A stretch of 40,361 nucleotides of DNA from a bacterium (GTDB taxonomy: Bacteria > Chloroflexota > Dormibacteria > Aeolococcales > Bog-877): contig JAJYET010000021.1 in NCBI GenBank assembly GCA_021785655.1, positions 1 through 40,361 of the forward strand, given 5' to 3'. The position numbers were made by a program, and so were the translations under genes. Shown piece by piece: positions 32,396 to 40,361 of the stretch; the stretch's first letter is position 1, and each line of letters begins with the position of its first letter. The notes under the pieces are model-generated. The model did no database searches. It saw only the letters and a program-made list of their open reading frames with translations, and was not told where the DNA came from.

Positions 32396-34293
32396 CCCCT
32401 CCTCCCCCATCTGGCCCTCATCCTGGCCTGGGTGCCGCGATAGGCGGGGATCGCCGCGGCCAGCTTCTCAAACACGGGCGTGGCCATCGGAGCCACCCCT
32501 AGGTCGGCTCCCAATGCCCCGGCCAGCTCGCCCAGCGTGCGCAGGTCCGTGGGGATGGTGAGGCTGGGCTCGATCGCCGCCCGTACCCGCTGGACCCTCC
32601 CCTCGGTGTTGGTCACGGTGCCTGCCTTCTCGACGATGGTCCGCCCCGGGATCAGCACGCTGGCGCCGCGGCTGGCCGCTCCCGGATGCGCCGTGATCAC
32701 GACGGCCGCCTCCACCCCGCGGAGGGCCGCCTCGAACTCCGGGGAAGCCTCAAGCTCCGGCGTCGGGTTCACGACCAGAAGCGCCCTCAGGCGGCCCGTG
32801 GCACAGGACTCCAGGATCTCCGCGAGCCCCATCCCCACCTTGGGGGCGGGAACGTAACCGGGGAGCCAACCGGGCAGGAGGCCCATGTCCTGGCACCCTC
32901 GGCTGTTGACCCGTTCCATGACGGTGAGGAGCTCGGCCCTGTGGCCGGCACCTCGGAGCTGGTCCCGGATGGCAGCTCCCGCGTCGCGGTGGAGCTCGCT
33001 GGCAAGCACGCCAACCCTCTGGGCCTGCGCCTTCTCGGTCCAGGTGTAGGGCGGCTCGAGCCGCACCACCCGCCGGCCCCGTTTGGTGGCCGCCTTGTGG
33101 AGACGAAGGGTGAGGACCGGGGAGAGCCGCTCCGGCTCCTCCCCGAGCACCAGGAGGAGGTCGCACTCCTCGATGCCAGCGATGCTGAGCTCGAAGTCGG
33201 AGGGGTCCAGGTGAGGGGTCGGGCGCAGCCGGTGGTCGAGGTGGGGAGTGCCGATCACCTCGCGGGCCAGCCACTGGAGGACGAACGCCTCCTCATTGGT
33301 CATGAGATCAGACCCCACGACCGCCACCGCCTCCGCCCCTTCGTCGGAGATGATCCTGAGCAGCTGGCCTCCCGCCCGGGCCAACGCCTCCCGATGGGAC
33401 ACCACCTGGCGTCCCCCGGTGACCACCGCCTCCGGGGCCGCCACCCGTTCACGGGTGTTGTACTCGGGGAAGCTGTACCGACCCCGGTCGCAGAGCCAGC
33501 TGTCCTCCACGTCCTCGTTGTCACTGCTGGCGTACCGGGCGATCTGATCGTCGCGGGCGTCGACGAACAGGTTGCAGCCGTAGCTGCAGTGGGAGCAGAC
33601 GCTGGCGGTGCGGCGGAGGTCCCAGGGGCGCGCCCGGAACCGGTACTTGGCGTGGGTCAGCGCTCCCACCGGGCAGATCTCCGGCAGGTTGCCCTGGAAC
33701 TGGCTGCGCAGCGGCTGCCGCTCGAAGGTGTCCACCACGGTGTGCACCCCGCGCTGCTGCAGGACGATCTCCCGCTCCCCGGTGACCTCCTCGTAGTAAC
33801 GCACGCAGCGCCAGCAGAGGATGCACCGTTCCTGGTCGAGGAAGATCTTGTCCGAGAGGGGGATGGCCTTATCGAAGTGAACCTTCTGCTGGATGCTCTG
33901 CCGGGTGCGCCCGGGGCCAAAGCGCTGGGTGAAGTCCTGCAGGTCGCACTCCCCGCCCCGGTCGCACACCGGGCAGTCGAGGGGGTGGTTCAGAAGGAGG
34001 AACTCCAGGTTGGAGTCCCGGAACTTGCGCACCTGCTCAGTGAGGGTCCGCACCTTCATCCCGTCCGCCACCCGGGTGGCGCAGGCCGGCTGCAGCTTGG
34101 GCATGCCCTCCACCTCGACCAGGCACATCCGGCAGACGGCGACCGGCTCCAGCTTCTTGTGTGCGCAGTAGACCGGGACGAAGACCCCCGCCCTCTCGCA
34201 GGCGTCCCACACCAGACTTCCGGGGGCGACCTCGACATCCCTCTCGTCCACGGTGACCCGCACCAGGTCGGGGCGCGCCGCGGCCTCCCCCAT
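32392..34293 (-). CDS. nuoG: NADH-quinone oxidoreductase subunit G (short form)
   Basis: A 633-residue peripheral-arm subunit of complex I with four cluster sites. N1b uses Cys43, 54, 57, 71. N5 uses His103 and Cys107, 110, 116. N4 uses Cys157, 160, 163, 207. The extra off-path N7 site uses Cys233, 236, 240, 268, so this is an N7-containing type. The molybdopterin-oxidoreductase-like C-terminal part follows, without cofactor residues. At 633 residues it is clearly shorter than the roughly 780-900 residues common in bacteria; the loss is in the C-terminal domain, and the reading frame ends cleanly. The ATG overlaps the nuoF stop (TGATG). Confidence 0.96.
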   Translation of the reverse strand: MGEAAARPDLVRVTVDERDVEVAPGSLVWDACERAGVFVPVYCAHKKLEPVAVCRMCLVEVEGMPKLQPACATRVADGMKVRTLTEQVRKFRDSNLEFLLLNHPLDCPVCDRGGECDLQDFTQRFGPGRTRQSIQQKVHFDKAIPLSDKIFLDQERCILCWRCVRYYEEVTGEREIVLQQRGVHTVVDTFERQPLRSQFQGNLPEICPVGALTHAKYRFRARPWDLRRTASVCSHCSYGCNLFVDARDDQIARYASSDNEDVEDSWLCDRGRYSFPEYNTRERVAAPEAVVTGGRQVVSHREALARAGGQLLRIISDEGAEAVAVVGSDLMTNEEAFVLQWLAREVIGTPHLDHRLRPTPHLDPSDFELSIAGIEECDLLLVLGEEPERLSPVLTLRLHKAATKRGRRVVRLEPPYTWTEKAQAQRVGVLASELHRDAGAAIRDQLRGAGHRAELLTVMERVNSRGCQDMGLLPGWLPGYVPAPKVGMGLAEILESCATGRLRALLVVNPTPELEASPEFEAALRGVEAAVVITAHPGAASRGASVLIPGRTIVEKAGTVTNTEGRVQRVRAAIEPSLTIPTDLRTLGELAGALGADLGVAPMATPVFEKLAAAIPAYRGTQARMRARWGRRG

Positions 34294-35576
34294 CAGGCGG
34301 CCGCCCCCAGGCGAGCCCGCACCGGGCAGTGGCCGGCCCCCACATGGGCGTCGAACTCATCCTTGAACATGCGGTAGGCGGACATCACAAACCAGGTGGC
34401 CGTGTCGCCGAGCGGACAGAAGCATCGCCCATCCATCCCGGCGCAGATGTCCGCCAGGGTGGCGAGCTCCTCGGCCGTGGCCCGGCCCTCTTCCAGCCGG
34501 TGCATGAGCTGGCTTTCGAAGTAGGTCCCCTCCCGGCAGGGCACGCACTTGCCGCAGGACTCGTGGCGGTAGAAGTCCACCAGCCGCCGCGAGACCTCGA
34601 CCATGCAGGCGGTCTCGTCCATCACCACCAGCGCACCCGCCCCCAGCGAGGAGCCTGCATCGGCCACCGCCTTGAAATCGAGGGGAACGTCGAGATGCTG
34701 GGGCCCCAGGACCTGCATCGAGCCCCCACCCGGCTGCATGGCCTTGAATCGACGACCTCTCCAAACCCCCCCGGCCAGCCCCAGGAGATCCCGGAAGGTG
34801 GTGCGCCCCATGGGCACCTCGAACGTCCCCGGCCGCTCCACATGGCCGCTGACGCAGAACAGGCGGGTGCCAGGACTCGCCTCGGTGCCCAGCGCGGCGT
34901 AGGCGGCTCCTCCCGCGGTGACGATGTAGGGCAGGTTGGAGAGGGTCTCCACGTTGTTGACCACGGTCGGCTGGCCGTACAGGCCCTTGACCGCCGGGAA
35001 GGGGGGCTTGAGACGGGGCTGGCCCCGCCGGCCCTCCAGAGAGTCCAGGAGGGCGGTCTCCTCGCCACAGATGTAGGCGCCAGCCCCCCCATGGACCACC
35101 ACCTCGCAGCCAAAGTCGCTGCCCAAGATCCGCTTGCCGGCCAGCTTGGCCCGGTAGGCCTCGCGGACCACCTGCTCCAGCAGCTCCCGCTGTTGGCGGT
35201 ACTCCCCCCGGATGTAGATGAAGGCGTGGCTGGCCTGGAGGGCGAAGGCCGCGATCAGCACCCCCTCCAAGAGCTGGTGCGGGTACTCCTCGATCAGCAC
35301 ACGATCCTTGAAGCAACCCGGCTCGGACTCGTCGGCGTTCACGGCCAGATAGCGTGGGAACACCCCCTGGGGGAGGAAGCCCCACTTGGTTCCGGTGGGG
35401 AAGGCCGCTCCTCCTCGGCCGCGCAGCCCGGACGCCTTGACCTCTGCCACGATGGCCTCGGGGCCCATCTCCAGCGCTCGGGCCAGCCCCTGGTATCCGC
35501 CCACCTTGCGGTAGCCGTCCAGGGTGTGGAGCCCCGGCGCCCCCTGGTGACGGGTAAGGACCAGCCCGTCAGGCAC
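34293..35576 (-). CDS. nuoF: NADH-quinone oxidoreductase subunit F (FMN/NADH site)
   Basis: A 427-residue subunit that binds NADH and FMN and starts electron transfer in complex I. 'GLRGRGGAAFPTGTKW' is the NADH/FMN glycine-rich loop, and 'NADESEPGCFKDR' and 'YICGEETALLDSLEGRRGQPR' complete the FMN pocket. The N3 cluster ligands are in 'ESCGKCVPCREG' and a later Cys in 'GRCFCPLGD'. I prefer the GTG at 35576, which follows GGGAGG and overlaps the nuoE stop by 8 nt. The open frame starts six codons earlier at another GTG without a ribosome site. Confidence 0.96.
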   Translation of the reverse strand: MPDGLVLTRHQGAPGLHTLDGYRKVGGYQGLARALEMGPEAIVAEVKASGLRGRGGAAFPTGTKWGFLPQGVFPRYLAVNADESEPGCFKDRVLIEEYPHQLLEGVLIAAFALQASHAFIYIRGEYRQQRELLEQVVREAYRAKLAGKRILGSDFGCEVVVHGGAGAYICGEETALLDSLEGRRGQPRLKPPFPAVKGLYGQPTVVNNVETLSNLPYIVTAGGAAYAALGTEASPGTRLFCVSGHVERPGTFEVPMGRTTFRDLLGLAGGVWRGRRFKAMQPGGGSMQVLGPQHLDVPLDFKAVADAGSSLGAGALVVMDETACMVEVSRRLVDFYRHESCGKCVPCREGTYFESQLMHRLEEGRATAEELATLADICAGMDGRCFCPLGDTATWFVMSAYRMFKDEFDAHVGAGHCPVRARLGAAA

Positions 35577-36096
35577 CGGCCCCGCCTCCCGCACTCCCTC
35601 TGACCCGCTCCAGGATCTCGCGAGCTGAGTCCACGGTCAGGTCCTCGTAGCTGTATCGGTCCACCTGCATCATTGGCCCTCCTCCGCAGGCGCCAAGGCA
35701 CTCCACGGTTCCCTCCAGGGTGAAGGCTCCGTCAGGGCTGGCCCCCTCCTCGTCGGCCTGCAGCCACTCGCGCAGCCCGGCCAGCAGGTCGTCGGCTCCC
35801 CGAAGAGCGCAGGAGACGTTCTGGCACACCTGGACGAAGTGCCTTCCGGCCTGATGCTGGAAATACATCGAGTAGAAGCTGGAGACGGCCGCCACATCCC
35901 CCGGGAGAAGACCAAGCTCCTCGGCGACCAGCTCCTCGGACCACGGCGGCAGATAGCCCAACTCGTCCTGAACCACCCAGAGCGCCGGCAGCACCGCCGA
36001 GCGGGCGACCGGGTAGCGGGAGCGCAGGTCCCGAAGGCGCTGCAGGGTGCCGGGCGCCAGGGCGGCGCTCGAAGCGTCCCCCTCGCTCTCAGGCAT
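35569..36096 (-). CDS. nuoE: NADH-quinone oxidoreductase subunit E
   Basis: A 175-residue thioredoxin-fold subunit that carries cluster N1a beside NuoF. The four ligands are Cys91 and Cys96 (CQNVSC) and Cys133 and Cys137 (CLGAC). The N-terminal helices contain 'LPALWVVQDELGYLP', typical of the family. It is the first gene of the nuoE-N run. A G-run lies before its ATG, and a 125-nt divergent gap to the flippase gene holds a TAAAGT that could be a -10. It is separated from nuoD by that opposite-strand gene, so it needs its own promoter. Confidence 0.95.
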   Translation of the reverse strand: MPESEGDASSAALAPGTLQRLRDLRSRYPVARSAVLPALWVVQDELGYLPPWSEELVAEELGLLPGDVAAVSSFYSMYFQHQAGRHFVQVCQNVSCALRGADDLLAGLREWLQADEEGASPDGAFTLEGTVECLGACGGGPMMQVDRYSYEDLTVDSAREILERVRGSAGGGAGA

Positions 36097-36221
36097 CGTG
36101 CCCCCCCGCCCCGCACGGAAGCATCCCAGGTCCGACCTCGCTCCCCGGTGGACGGAGAAGGCAGCGCTTCAGCTCGCTGCTCATTCGCCCCCACTTTACC
36201 AAGCCTCCCTGCGGTCCCGAG

Positions 36222-37529
36222 GTGCAGGCCGGGGGGCCGATCGTTCAGGATGATGAGGTGGAAAGCCCTCCGGACCGGGCCCCGGTCGCCGAGGCCGCGG
36301 CGGCCCCCGCCCGTGCCTGGGGTCAGATCCTCCGAAACCCCCTGGTTCTGCACAACATCCTCTATCTGATCGGGATAGGAGGCTCGGGGGCGGGAGTGCT
36401 GGTGGCCCAGTCATACGGGGCCCATCACCTCAGCACCGTGGCCAACGGGGAGTCCACGTCGGTCGTGGCCGTCCTCAACCTGCTGTACACCACCACCTTC
36501 ATCGTGGCCGCCGGTGCGGCCCGGGACGTGGCCGGGGCGGCGGCCAGCGGTCTGGACCCCGACGCCATGTGGCCGAGGCTGCGGCGTTCGGCGCTGCGTA
36601 TCGGGATCTGGCTGGGCGCCGCCATGGTGCCCGTGGACCTGATCCTGGCCTTCCTGCTCCACCTCACGGACCCCTGGGTCCTGGCCCTGACGGTGATCGC
36701 CGGGCCCATCTCGGCCATGGGTGGGGCCCAGCGCGGGTTCCTTCAGGGCCGCCGCGCCTTCGGGCGACTGGCCGTCAACTTCCTCCTCTACGGGGGCACG
36801 ATGGTGGTGCTGGCGGTGGTGCTGCTGCACCTCGGGCTCGGGCCCGCGGCCGTTCCCGTGGCCTCGGTGGCCGGTGCCCTGGGATCCGCCCTCTATCCCC
36901 GGCACCGCGCCCGCCCTGACAGAGGGGAGGCGCCGGAGCGGCTGGTGGACCTGTCAGTGGTGGCCGGAGCCGCGACCGCTCCCATCTTCAACAACATCGA
37001 CGTCGTCTCCGCGCGCCACGTGCTCACCCCGTACGGCGCCGGCCTCTACTCCGGACTGTCGGTCATGGGGAAGATCCTGTTCTTCGGCACCAGCAGCCTC
37101 AGCGCGGTCATGTACCCCCGGGTGGCCGCGGCCCCCAATGCGCAGGTCCGGCGGCGCCTTCTGCTGCAGACCGCCGCCCTGCTCCTGACCGTGGACCTGG
37201 TGGTGGTCGCCGCCTACGCTCTCTTCTCCCGTCCACTCCTGGGAGTCGTGTTGGGGCGCAGCTACGAGCGCGACTCCTCTCTGCTCCTCCTCTTCGCCGC
37301 CGGCATCGTGGGGCTGACCGTGGTCAACCTCCTCGTCTATTTCGGGCTAGGTAGCCGAGACCGCCTGTTCGCCGTGGTCCCAGCGGTCGGGGTACCCGCG
37401 CTGGTGGCCTGGCTCTTCACCTCACCGCCGGAGGTGACCCAGTTCGTGCCCCGGATCGCCTCCGCCCTCCTCCTCCTGGCGGTGCTCGAGGCGGTGCTCA
37501 TCCTGCCCCGGGCACTCCGGCGCAGGTGA
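36222..37529 (+). CDS. Flippase-like polytopic membrane protein (Wzx/MATE-like)
   Basis: A 435-residue protein with roughly 12 hydrophobic helices, arranged like oligosaccharide flippases of the MATE/MVF superfamily. Features include an early helix with 'LLYTTTFIVAAG', 'GGAQRGFLQGRRAFGRLA' and, at the start of the second half, 'IFNNIDVVSARHVLTPYGAGLYSGLSVMGKILFF'. No enzyme motif is present. It probably translocates a lipid-linked sugar, which would suit the glycosyltransferases at 21177 and 23783. The start is uncertain: GTG at 36222, or GTG at 36258, which has CAGGAT 6 nt before it. It sits between nuoE and nuoD on the opposite strand, converging on nuoD with only 6 nt between stops. The family call is by topology and motif resemblance. 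Confidence 0.75.
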   Translation: MQAGGPIVQDDEVESPPDRAPVAEAAAAPARAWGQILRNPLVLHNILYLIGIGGSGAGVLVAQSYGAHHLSTVANGESTSVVAVLNLLYTTTFIVAAGAARDVAGAAASGLDPDAMWPRLRRSALRIGIWLGAAMVPVDLILAFLLHLTDPWVLALTVIAGPISAMGGAQRGFLQGRRAFGRLAVNFLLYGGTMVVLAVVLLHLGLGPAAVPVASVAGALGSALYPRHRARPDRGEAPERLVDLSVVAGAATAPIFNNIDVVSARHVLTPYGAGLYSGLSVMGKILFFGTSSLSAVMYPRVAAAPNAQVRRRLLLQTAALLLTVDLVVVAAYALFSRPLLGVVLGRSYERDSSLLLLFAAGIVGLTVVNLLVYFGLGSRDRLFAVVPAVGVPALVAWLFTSPPEVTQFVPRIASALLLLAVLEAVLILPRALRRR

Positions 37530-37535
37530 GCCGAG

Positions 37536-38822
37536 TCAGCGGTCGACGTCCCCCAGGATGATGTCGATGCTTCCCACCACCGCGACCACATCGGCCACCA
37601 GCTCTCCCCGGACCATCTGGGAGAGGGCGGATAGGTTGCTGAAGGAGGGGCCCCTGACCTTGCAGCGGTAGGGTCGGTTGCCCCCGTCGCTGACCATGAA
37701 GAAGCCCAGCTCCCCGCGGGCGCTCTCCACCGCCGAGTAGGTGGAACCCGCGGGTGGGCGGAAGCCCTCGGTGTAGAGCTTGAAGTGATGGATCAGTGAC
37801 TCCATGGAGTTGTCGATCTCGGCTCTGGGGGGGGCGGCCACCTTGCGGTCGGGGGTGTTCACCGGCCCCCCGGGCAGGCCCTCGACCGCTTGCTCCACGA
37901 TCCTGCAGGCCTCCCGCATCTCCCGGACCCGGACCAGGTAGCGGTCGAAGACGTCGCCGTTGACCCCCACGGGGACATCGAACTCGAACCGCTCGTACCC
38001 GGAGTAGGGGTGGGCCCTGCGGACGTCGTAGGGGACGCCAGACCCCCGCAGGGTCGCCCCCGAGCACCCGTAGCCGAGGGCGGCGGCGGCGTCCAGCACC
38101 CCCAGACCCACGGTCCGCTGCCTCCAGATGGGGTTGGCGGTGAGCAACCCCTCGTACTCGTCCACCCTCTTGGGGAAGTCGGCCACGAACGCCTTCACCA
38201 TGGGCACAAACTCGGAGGGGACGTCGGCCATCAGCCCCCCGACCCGGATGAAGCTGGTCATCATCCGGACCCCGGAGATCCACTCCATGATGTCCAGGAT
38301 CCGATCTCGCTCCCTCCAGCAGTACATGAACATGGAGGTGGCCCCGAGGTCCATGGCGTGGGTCCCCAGCCAGATAAGGTGGCTGGCAATCCTGGAGAGC
38401 TCGGCGACGATCACCCGGATGTACTCGGCCCGGGGGGGAACCTCGATCCCCAGCAGCTTCTCGGCCGTGAGCGCGAAGCCGAAGTTGTTGATGGGTGGGG
38501 CGAGGTAGTCCATCCGGTCGGTGAGGGGGATGCACTGCTGGTAGGTGTGGGACTCGAAACTCTTCTCGAACCCGGTGTGCAGGTACCCGATGTCCGGGCG
38601 GCACTCCACCACCCGTTCGCCGTCCAGGCTCAGCACCAACCGCAGCACCCCGTGGGTGGAGGGGTGCTGCGGGCCCATGTTCAGTTCGAGGAGCTCCTCC
38701 CCCTGGTCGATCTTGTCCAGGAACTCCCCCTGGCCGCCGGGGTGGAGCCGGGGGATCCCCCCCTGGACCGGTACCTCGTCCACCGGGGTGCCGGAGCCGC
38801 GGATGGGGGGCAGGGTGGCCAT
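37536..38822 (-). CDS. nuoD: NADH-quinone oxidoreductase subunit D
   Basis: A 428-residue subunit that forms the quinone pocket with NuoB and is related to the large subunit of [NiFe] hydrogenases, without the metal cysteines. 'NMGPQHPSTHGVLRLVL' carries the His loop near the quinone headgroup. 'RADVHT' is not seen, but 'DIGYLHTGFEKSFE' and 'DRMDYLAPPINNFGFALTAE', with the quinone-binding Tyr, are complete. 'GDVDR' closes the protein as is usual. The ATG at 38822 overlaps the nuoC stop (TGATG) and gives the proper N-terminus; an earlier frame opening is inside nuoC. It is the last gene of the nuoA-D run. Confidence 0.96.
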   Translation of the reverse strand: MATLPPIRGSGTPVDEVPVQGGIPRLHPGGQGEFLDKIDQGEELLELNMGPQHPSTHGVLRLVLSLDGERVVECRPDIGYLHTGFEKSFESHTYQQCIPLTDRMDYLAPPINNFGFALTAEKLLGIEVPPRAEYIRVIVAELSRIASHLIWLGTHAMDLGATSMFMYCWRERDRILDIMEWISGVRMMTSFIRVGGLMADVPSEFVPMVKAFVADFPKRVDEYEGLLTANPIWRQRTVGLGVLDAAAALGYGCSGATLRGSGVPYDVRRAHPYSGYERFEFDVPVGVNGDVFDRYLVRVREMREACRIVEQAVEGLPGGPVNTPDRKVAAPPRAEIDNSMESLIHHFKLYTEGFRPPAGSTYSAVESARGELGFFMVSDGGNRPYRCKVRGPSFSNLSALSQMVRGELVADVVAVVGSIDIILGDVDR

Positions 38823-39397
38823 CAGGGCCTCTCCACGGATCCCCGGACCGCGCCCGGCATCCACTCCGGCCGGTCCTGCGGGGAGAGCGCCCACTCCAGG
38901 TTGTGGGTGAAGGCGACAGGCTCGCCAAAGGACACGTAGTCCTTCCGCAGGGGATGTCCCTCCCAGTCATCCGGGAGCAGGATCCGGGTCAGGTCCGCAT
39001 GCCCCGAGAACCGGAGCCCGAAGAGGTCGTAGCACTCCCGCTCGTGCCACCCCAGCCCCGGGTACAGGTGGGACAGTGTGGGCAGCTCCTGCCCCTCCGC
39101 GACCCTCACCGTGAGGCGGCAGAGGTCGTTGTGGACCAGGGATCGGAGTAGATAGACGACCTCGAAGCGCTCCTCGCGCTCAGGCCAGTCCACGCAGGTC
39201 ATGGTCACAGGCATCTCGTACAGGCAGTCGGGGTGCCGCCGAAGTTCCTCCGCGGCGGGGAGCAGGAGGTCCGGCGGCACCTCGGCAGCCGCCTGCCCGC
39301 AGCTCTCGGCGACCTTGACCGGATCTCCGAAGGCCTTTCGCAGGTGGTCGGCCGCCCGACGGCCCTCCATTGGGGGAGCGGGAGATCTGTCTCCCAT
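38822..39397 (-). CDS. nuoC: NADH-quinone oxidoreductase subunit C
   Basis: A 191-residue peripheral-arm subunit of complex I. 'ERFEVVYLLRSL' and 'LSHLYPGLGWHERECYDLFGLRFSGH' followed by 'RILLPDDWEGHPLRKDY' are the 30-kDa subunit signature. It is separate from NuoD here, unlike the fused NuoCD of Escherichia coli. The start ATG directly abuts the nuoB stop (TAGATG), and the stop overlaps the nuoD start. The length is typical. Confidence 0.95.
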   Translation of the reverse strand: MGDRSPAPPMEGRRAADHLRKAFGDPVKVAESCGQAAAEVPPDLLLPAAEELRRHPDCLYEMPVTMTCVDWPEREERFEVVYLLRSLVHNDLCRLTVRVAEGQELPTLSHLYPGLGWHERECYDLFGLRFSGHADLTRILLPDDWEGHPLRKDYVSFGEPVAFTHNLEWALSPQDRPEWMPGAVRGSVERP

Positions 39398-39997
39398 CTA
39401 CTGGCGCACGCCGGTGACCGGGGTGGCGGCGATCTTCTGCTGCAGCTTCATGACCGCGTCGATCAAACCCTCGGGACGAGGCGGACAGCCCGGGATGTAG
39501 ACATCCACCGGAACCACCTTGTCCACCCCCTGGATGATCGCGTAGTTGTTGAAGATGCCACCGCAGGAGGCGCAGGCCCCCATGGAGATCACCCACTTGG
39601 GCTCGGGCATCTGGTCGTAGATGTGCCTCAGGACAGGCCCCATCTTCTGGGACACCCTGCCGGCCACGATCATCAGGTCCGCCTGCCGGGGGGAGGCCCG
39701 GAACACCTCGGCGCCGAACCTCGAGAGGTCGAAGCGGGGGTTGCTGGCCCCCATCATCTCGATGGCGCAGCAGGCGAGGCCGAAGAGCGCCGGCCAGAGG
39801 GAGGAGTAGCGGCCCCAGGCGATCACCTTGCCGACGGTGGTCGTGAAGACCCCCTCCTCGGCGGCGGCGTCGGCCAGATCGCGGGCCCCTGGGATGGACC
39901 GTGGGATCGCCCCGGGAAGGGCGGTGCCGTCCGCGGCCAAGAGCGCCCCTGTGGCCCCGGGCGGAAGGATGAGCTGGCCCTCCCCTCTCAGTCCCAC
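39398..39997 (-). CDS. nuoB: NADH-quinone oxidoreductase subunit B
   Basis: A 199-residue subunit that binds cluster N2, the final electron donor to quinone. The ligands are Cys76-Cys77 (LACCAIEMM), Cys142 (GACASCGG) and Cys171 (PGCPPRPE). The motif has an extra Cys at 145 in place of the more common Ser. I prefer the GTG at 39997, which follows GGAAGGGGG and overlaps the nuoA stop by 10 nt; the open frame begins seven codons earlier at a GTG without a ribosome site. The first 40 residues are variable and Gly/Ala-rich. Confidence 0.95.
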   Translation of the reverse strand: MGLRGEGQLILPPGATGALLAADGTALPGAIPRSIPGARDLADAAAEEGVFTTTVGKVIAWGRYSSLWPALFGLACCAIEMMGASNPRFDLSRFGAEVFRASPRQADLMIVAGRVSQKMGPVLRHIYDQMPEPKWVISMGACASCGGIFNNYAIIQGVDKVVPVDVYIPGCPPRPEGLIDAVMKLQQKIAATPVTGVRQ

Positions 39998-40347
39998 TCC
40001 AGAGCCCCCTTCCGCCACACGTAGGCGAGCGCCACCGCGATCAGGGCCACGAAGATCGCCATCTCAATGAGTCCGAACAGATGCAGGGTGCTTCGCACCA
40101 GCACCGCCCAGGGATAGAGGAAGATCGCCTCCACGTCGAAGACGATGAAGAGCATGGCGGTCAGGTAGAAGGTGACCGAGAAGCGCCGGCGGGCACTCTC
40201 CGCAGGCACAATCCCGCACTCGTAGGGCAGCCCCTTGGCCCGGGTCGGCTTTCTGGGCCCGATGAGGGGAATCACGAGCGTGATCCCCACCCCGAACAGA
40301 ACGATCATCACCAGGAAGGTGAGGAGCGGGAGGTAGTCGAAGAGCAT
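39988..40347 (-). CDS. nuoA: NADH-quinone oxidoreductase subunit A
   Basis: A 119-residue membrane subunit of complex I with three helices. 'PYECGIVP' is the conserved Cys loop exposed in the de-active form of the enzyme, and '[29 protein letters not shown]' contains the functional acidic residues. The length is typical. Only 14 nt remain to its right in the window, so its promoter cannot be seen. Its stop lies inside the start region of nuoB. It is the first visible gene of the nuoA-D run. Confidence 0.95.
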   Translation of the reverse strand: MLFDYLPLLTFLVMIVLFGVGITLVIPLIGPRKPTRAKGLPYECGIVPAESARRRFSVTFYLTAMLFIVFDVEAIFLYPWAVLVRSTLHLFGLIEMAIFVALIAVALAYVWRKGALEWD

Positions 40348-40361
40348 CCTGGCCTCAGTCT

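Noticed and set aside
1-40361. CRISPR arrays, rRNA genes, phage genes and replication origins
   Set aside because: No regularly spaced repeats, rRNA sequence, phage structural genes or DnaA-box clusters were seen on either strand.

Overview
This is a very GC-rich bacterial stretch with short intergenic gaps, many GTG starts and many 4-nt stop/start overlaps. The gene content points to a Terrabacteria lineage (Actinobacteria, Chloroflexi or Candidatus Dormibacterota-like). Supporting features are a 14-gene complex I locus, a mycobacterial Sdh1-like succinate dehydrogenase, a DUF3090 protein near a histidine phosphatase, a GH15 glucosidase, and several start codons lying exactly 6 nt after a -10-like hexamer (leaderless mRNAs). 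The phylum is an inference; there is no rRNA or phylogenetic marker to test it.

Layout. (1) 1-6300: housekeeping and accessory genes. They are an unknown polytopic membrane protein, a GH15 glucosidase/trehalase, a DUF3090 protein, an FKBP-type prolyl isomerase lipoprotein, a PlsC-type acyltransferase, tRNA-Arg(UCU) and a histidine phosphatase. (2) 6300-14030: an accessory, partly decayed region centred on copper handling. It holds a flavoprotein disulfide reductase relic, DoxX, a SHOCT membrane protein overlapping a CsoR-type repressor, a DUF2892-like protein, and a copper P1B-ATPase whose N-terminus carries a membrane helix and two cupredoxin-like domains instead of HMA domains. A small membrane protein, a truncated IS3-type transposase and gene-poor sequence follow. 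(3) 14027-14879: UspA and OsmC stress genes. (4) 14940-19842: a TCA/energy block on the minus strand (ppa, then mdh-sdhC-sdhAB), in which the flavoprotein and iron-sulfur subunits of succinate dehydrogenase are one 871-residue polypeptide. (5) 19851-24577: envelope-sugar genes (polysaccharide deacetylase lipoprotein, GT-C glycosyltransferase, NAD-dependent epimerase, GT2 glycosyltransferase). (6) 24589-40347: NADH:quinone oxidoreductase nuoA-N on the minus strand, split between nuoD and nuoE by an oppositely oriented flippase-like gene.

How it works together. Malate dehydrogenase, succinate dehydrogenase and complex I feed NADH and electrons into the quinone pool, so most of the right half is aerobic energy metabolism. 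The sugar genes and the flippase around complex I could form a scattered lipid-linked glycan pathway. The copper block looks like a self-regulated efflux module: repressor, candidate operator, exporter and helper membrane proteins. The two most unusual items are the cupredoxin-cupredoxin-CopA fusion and the SdhA-SdhB fusion.
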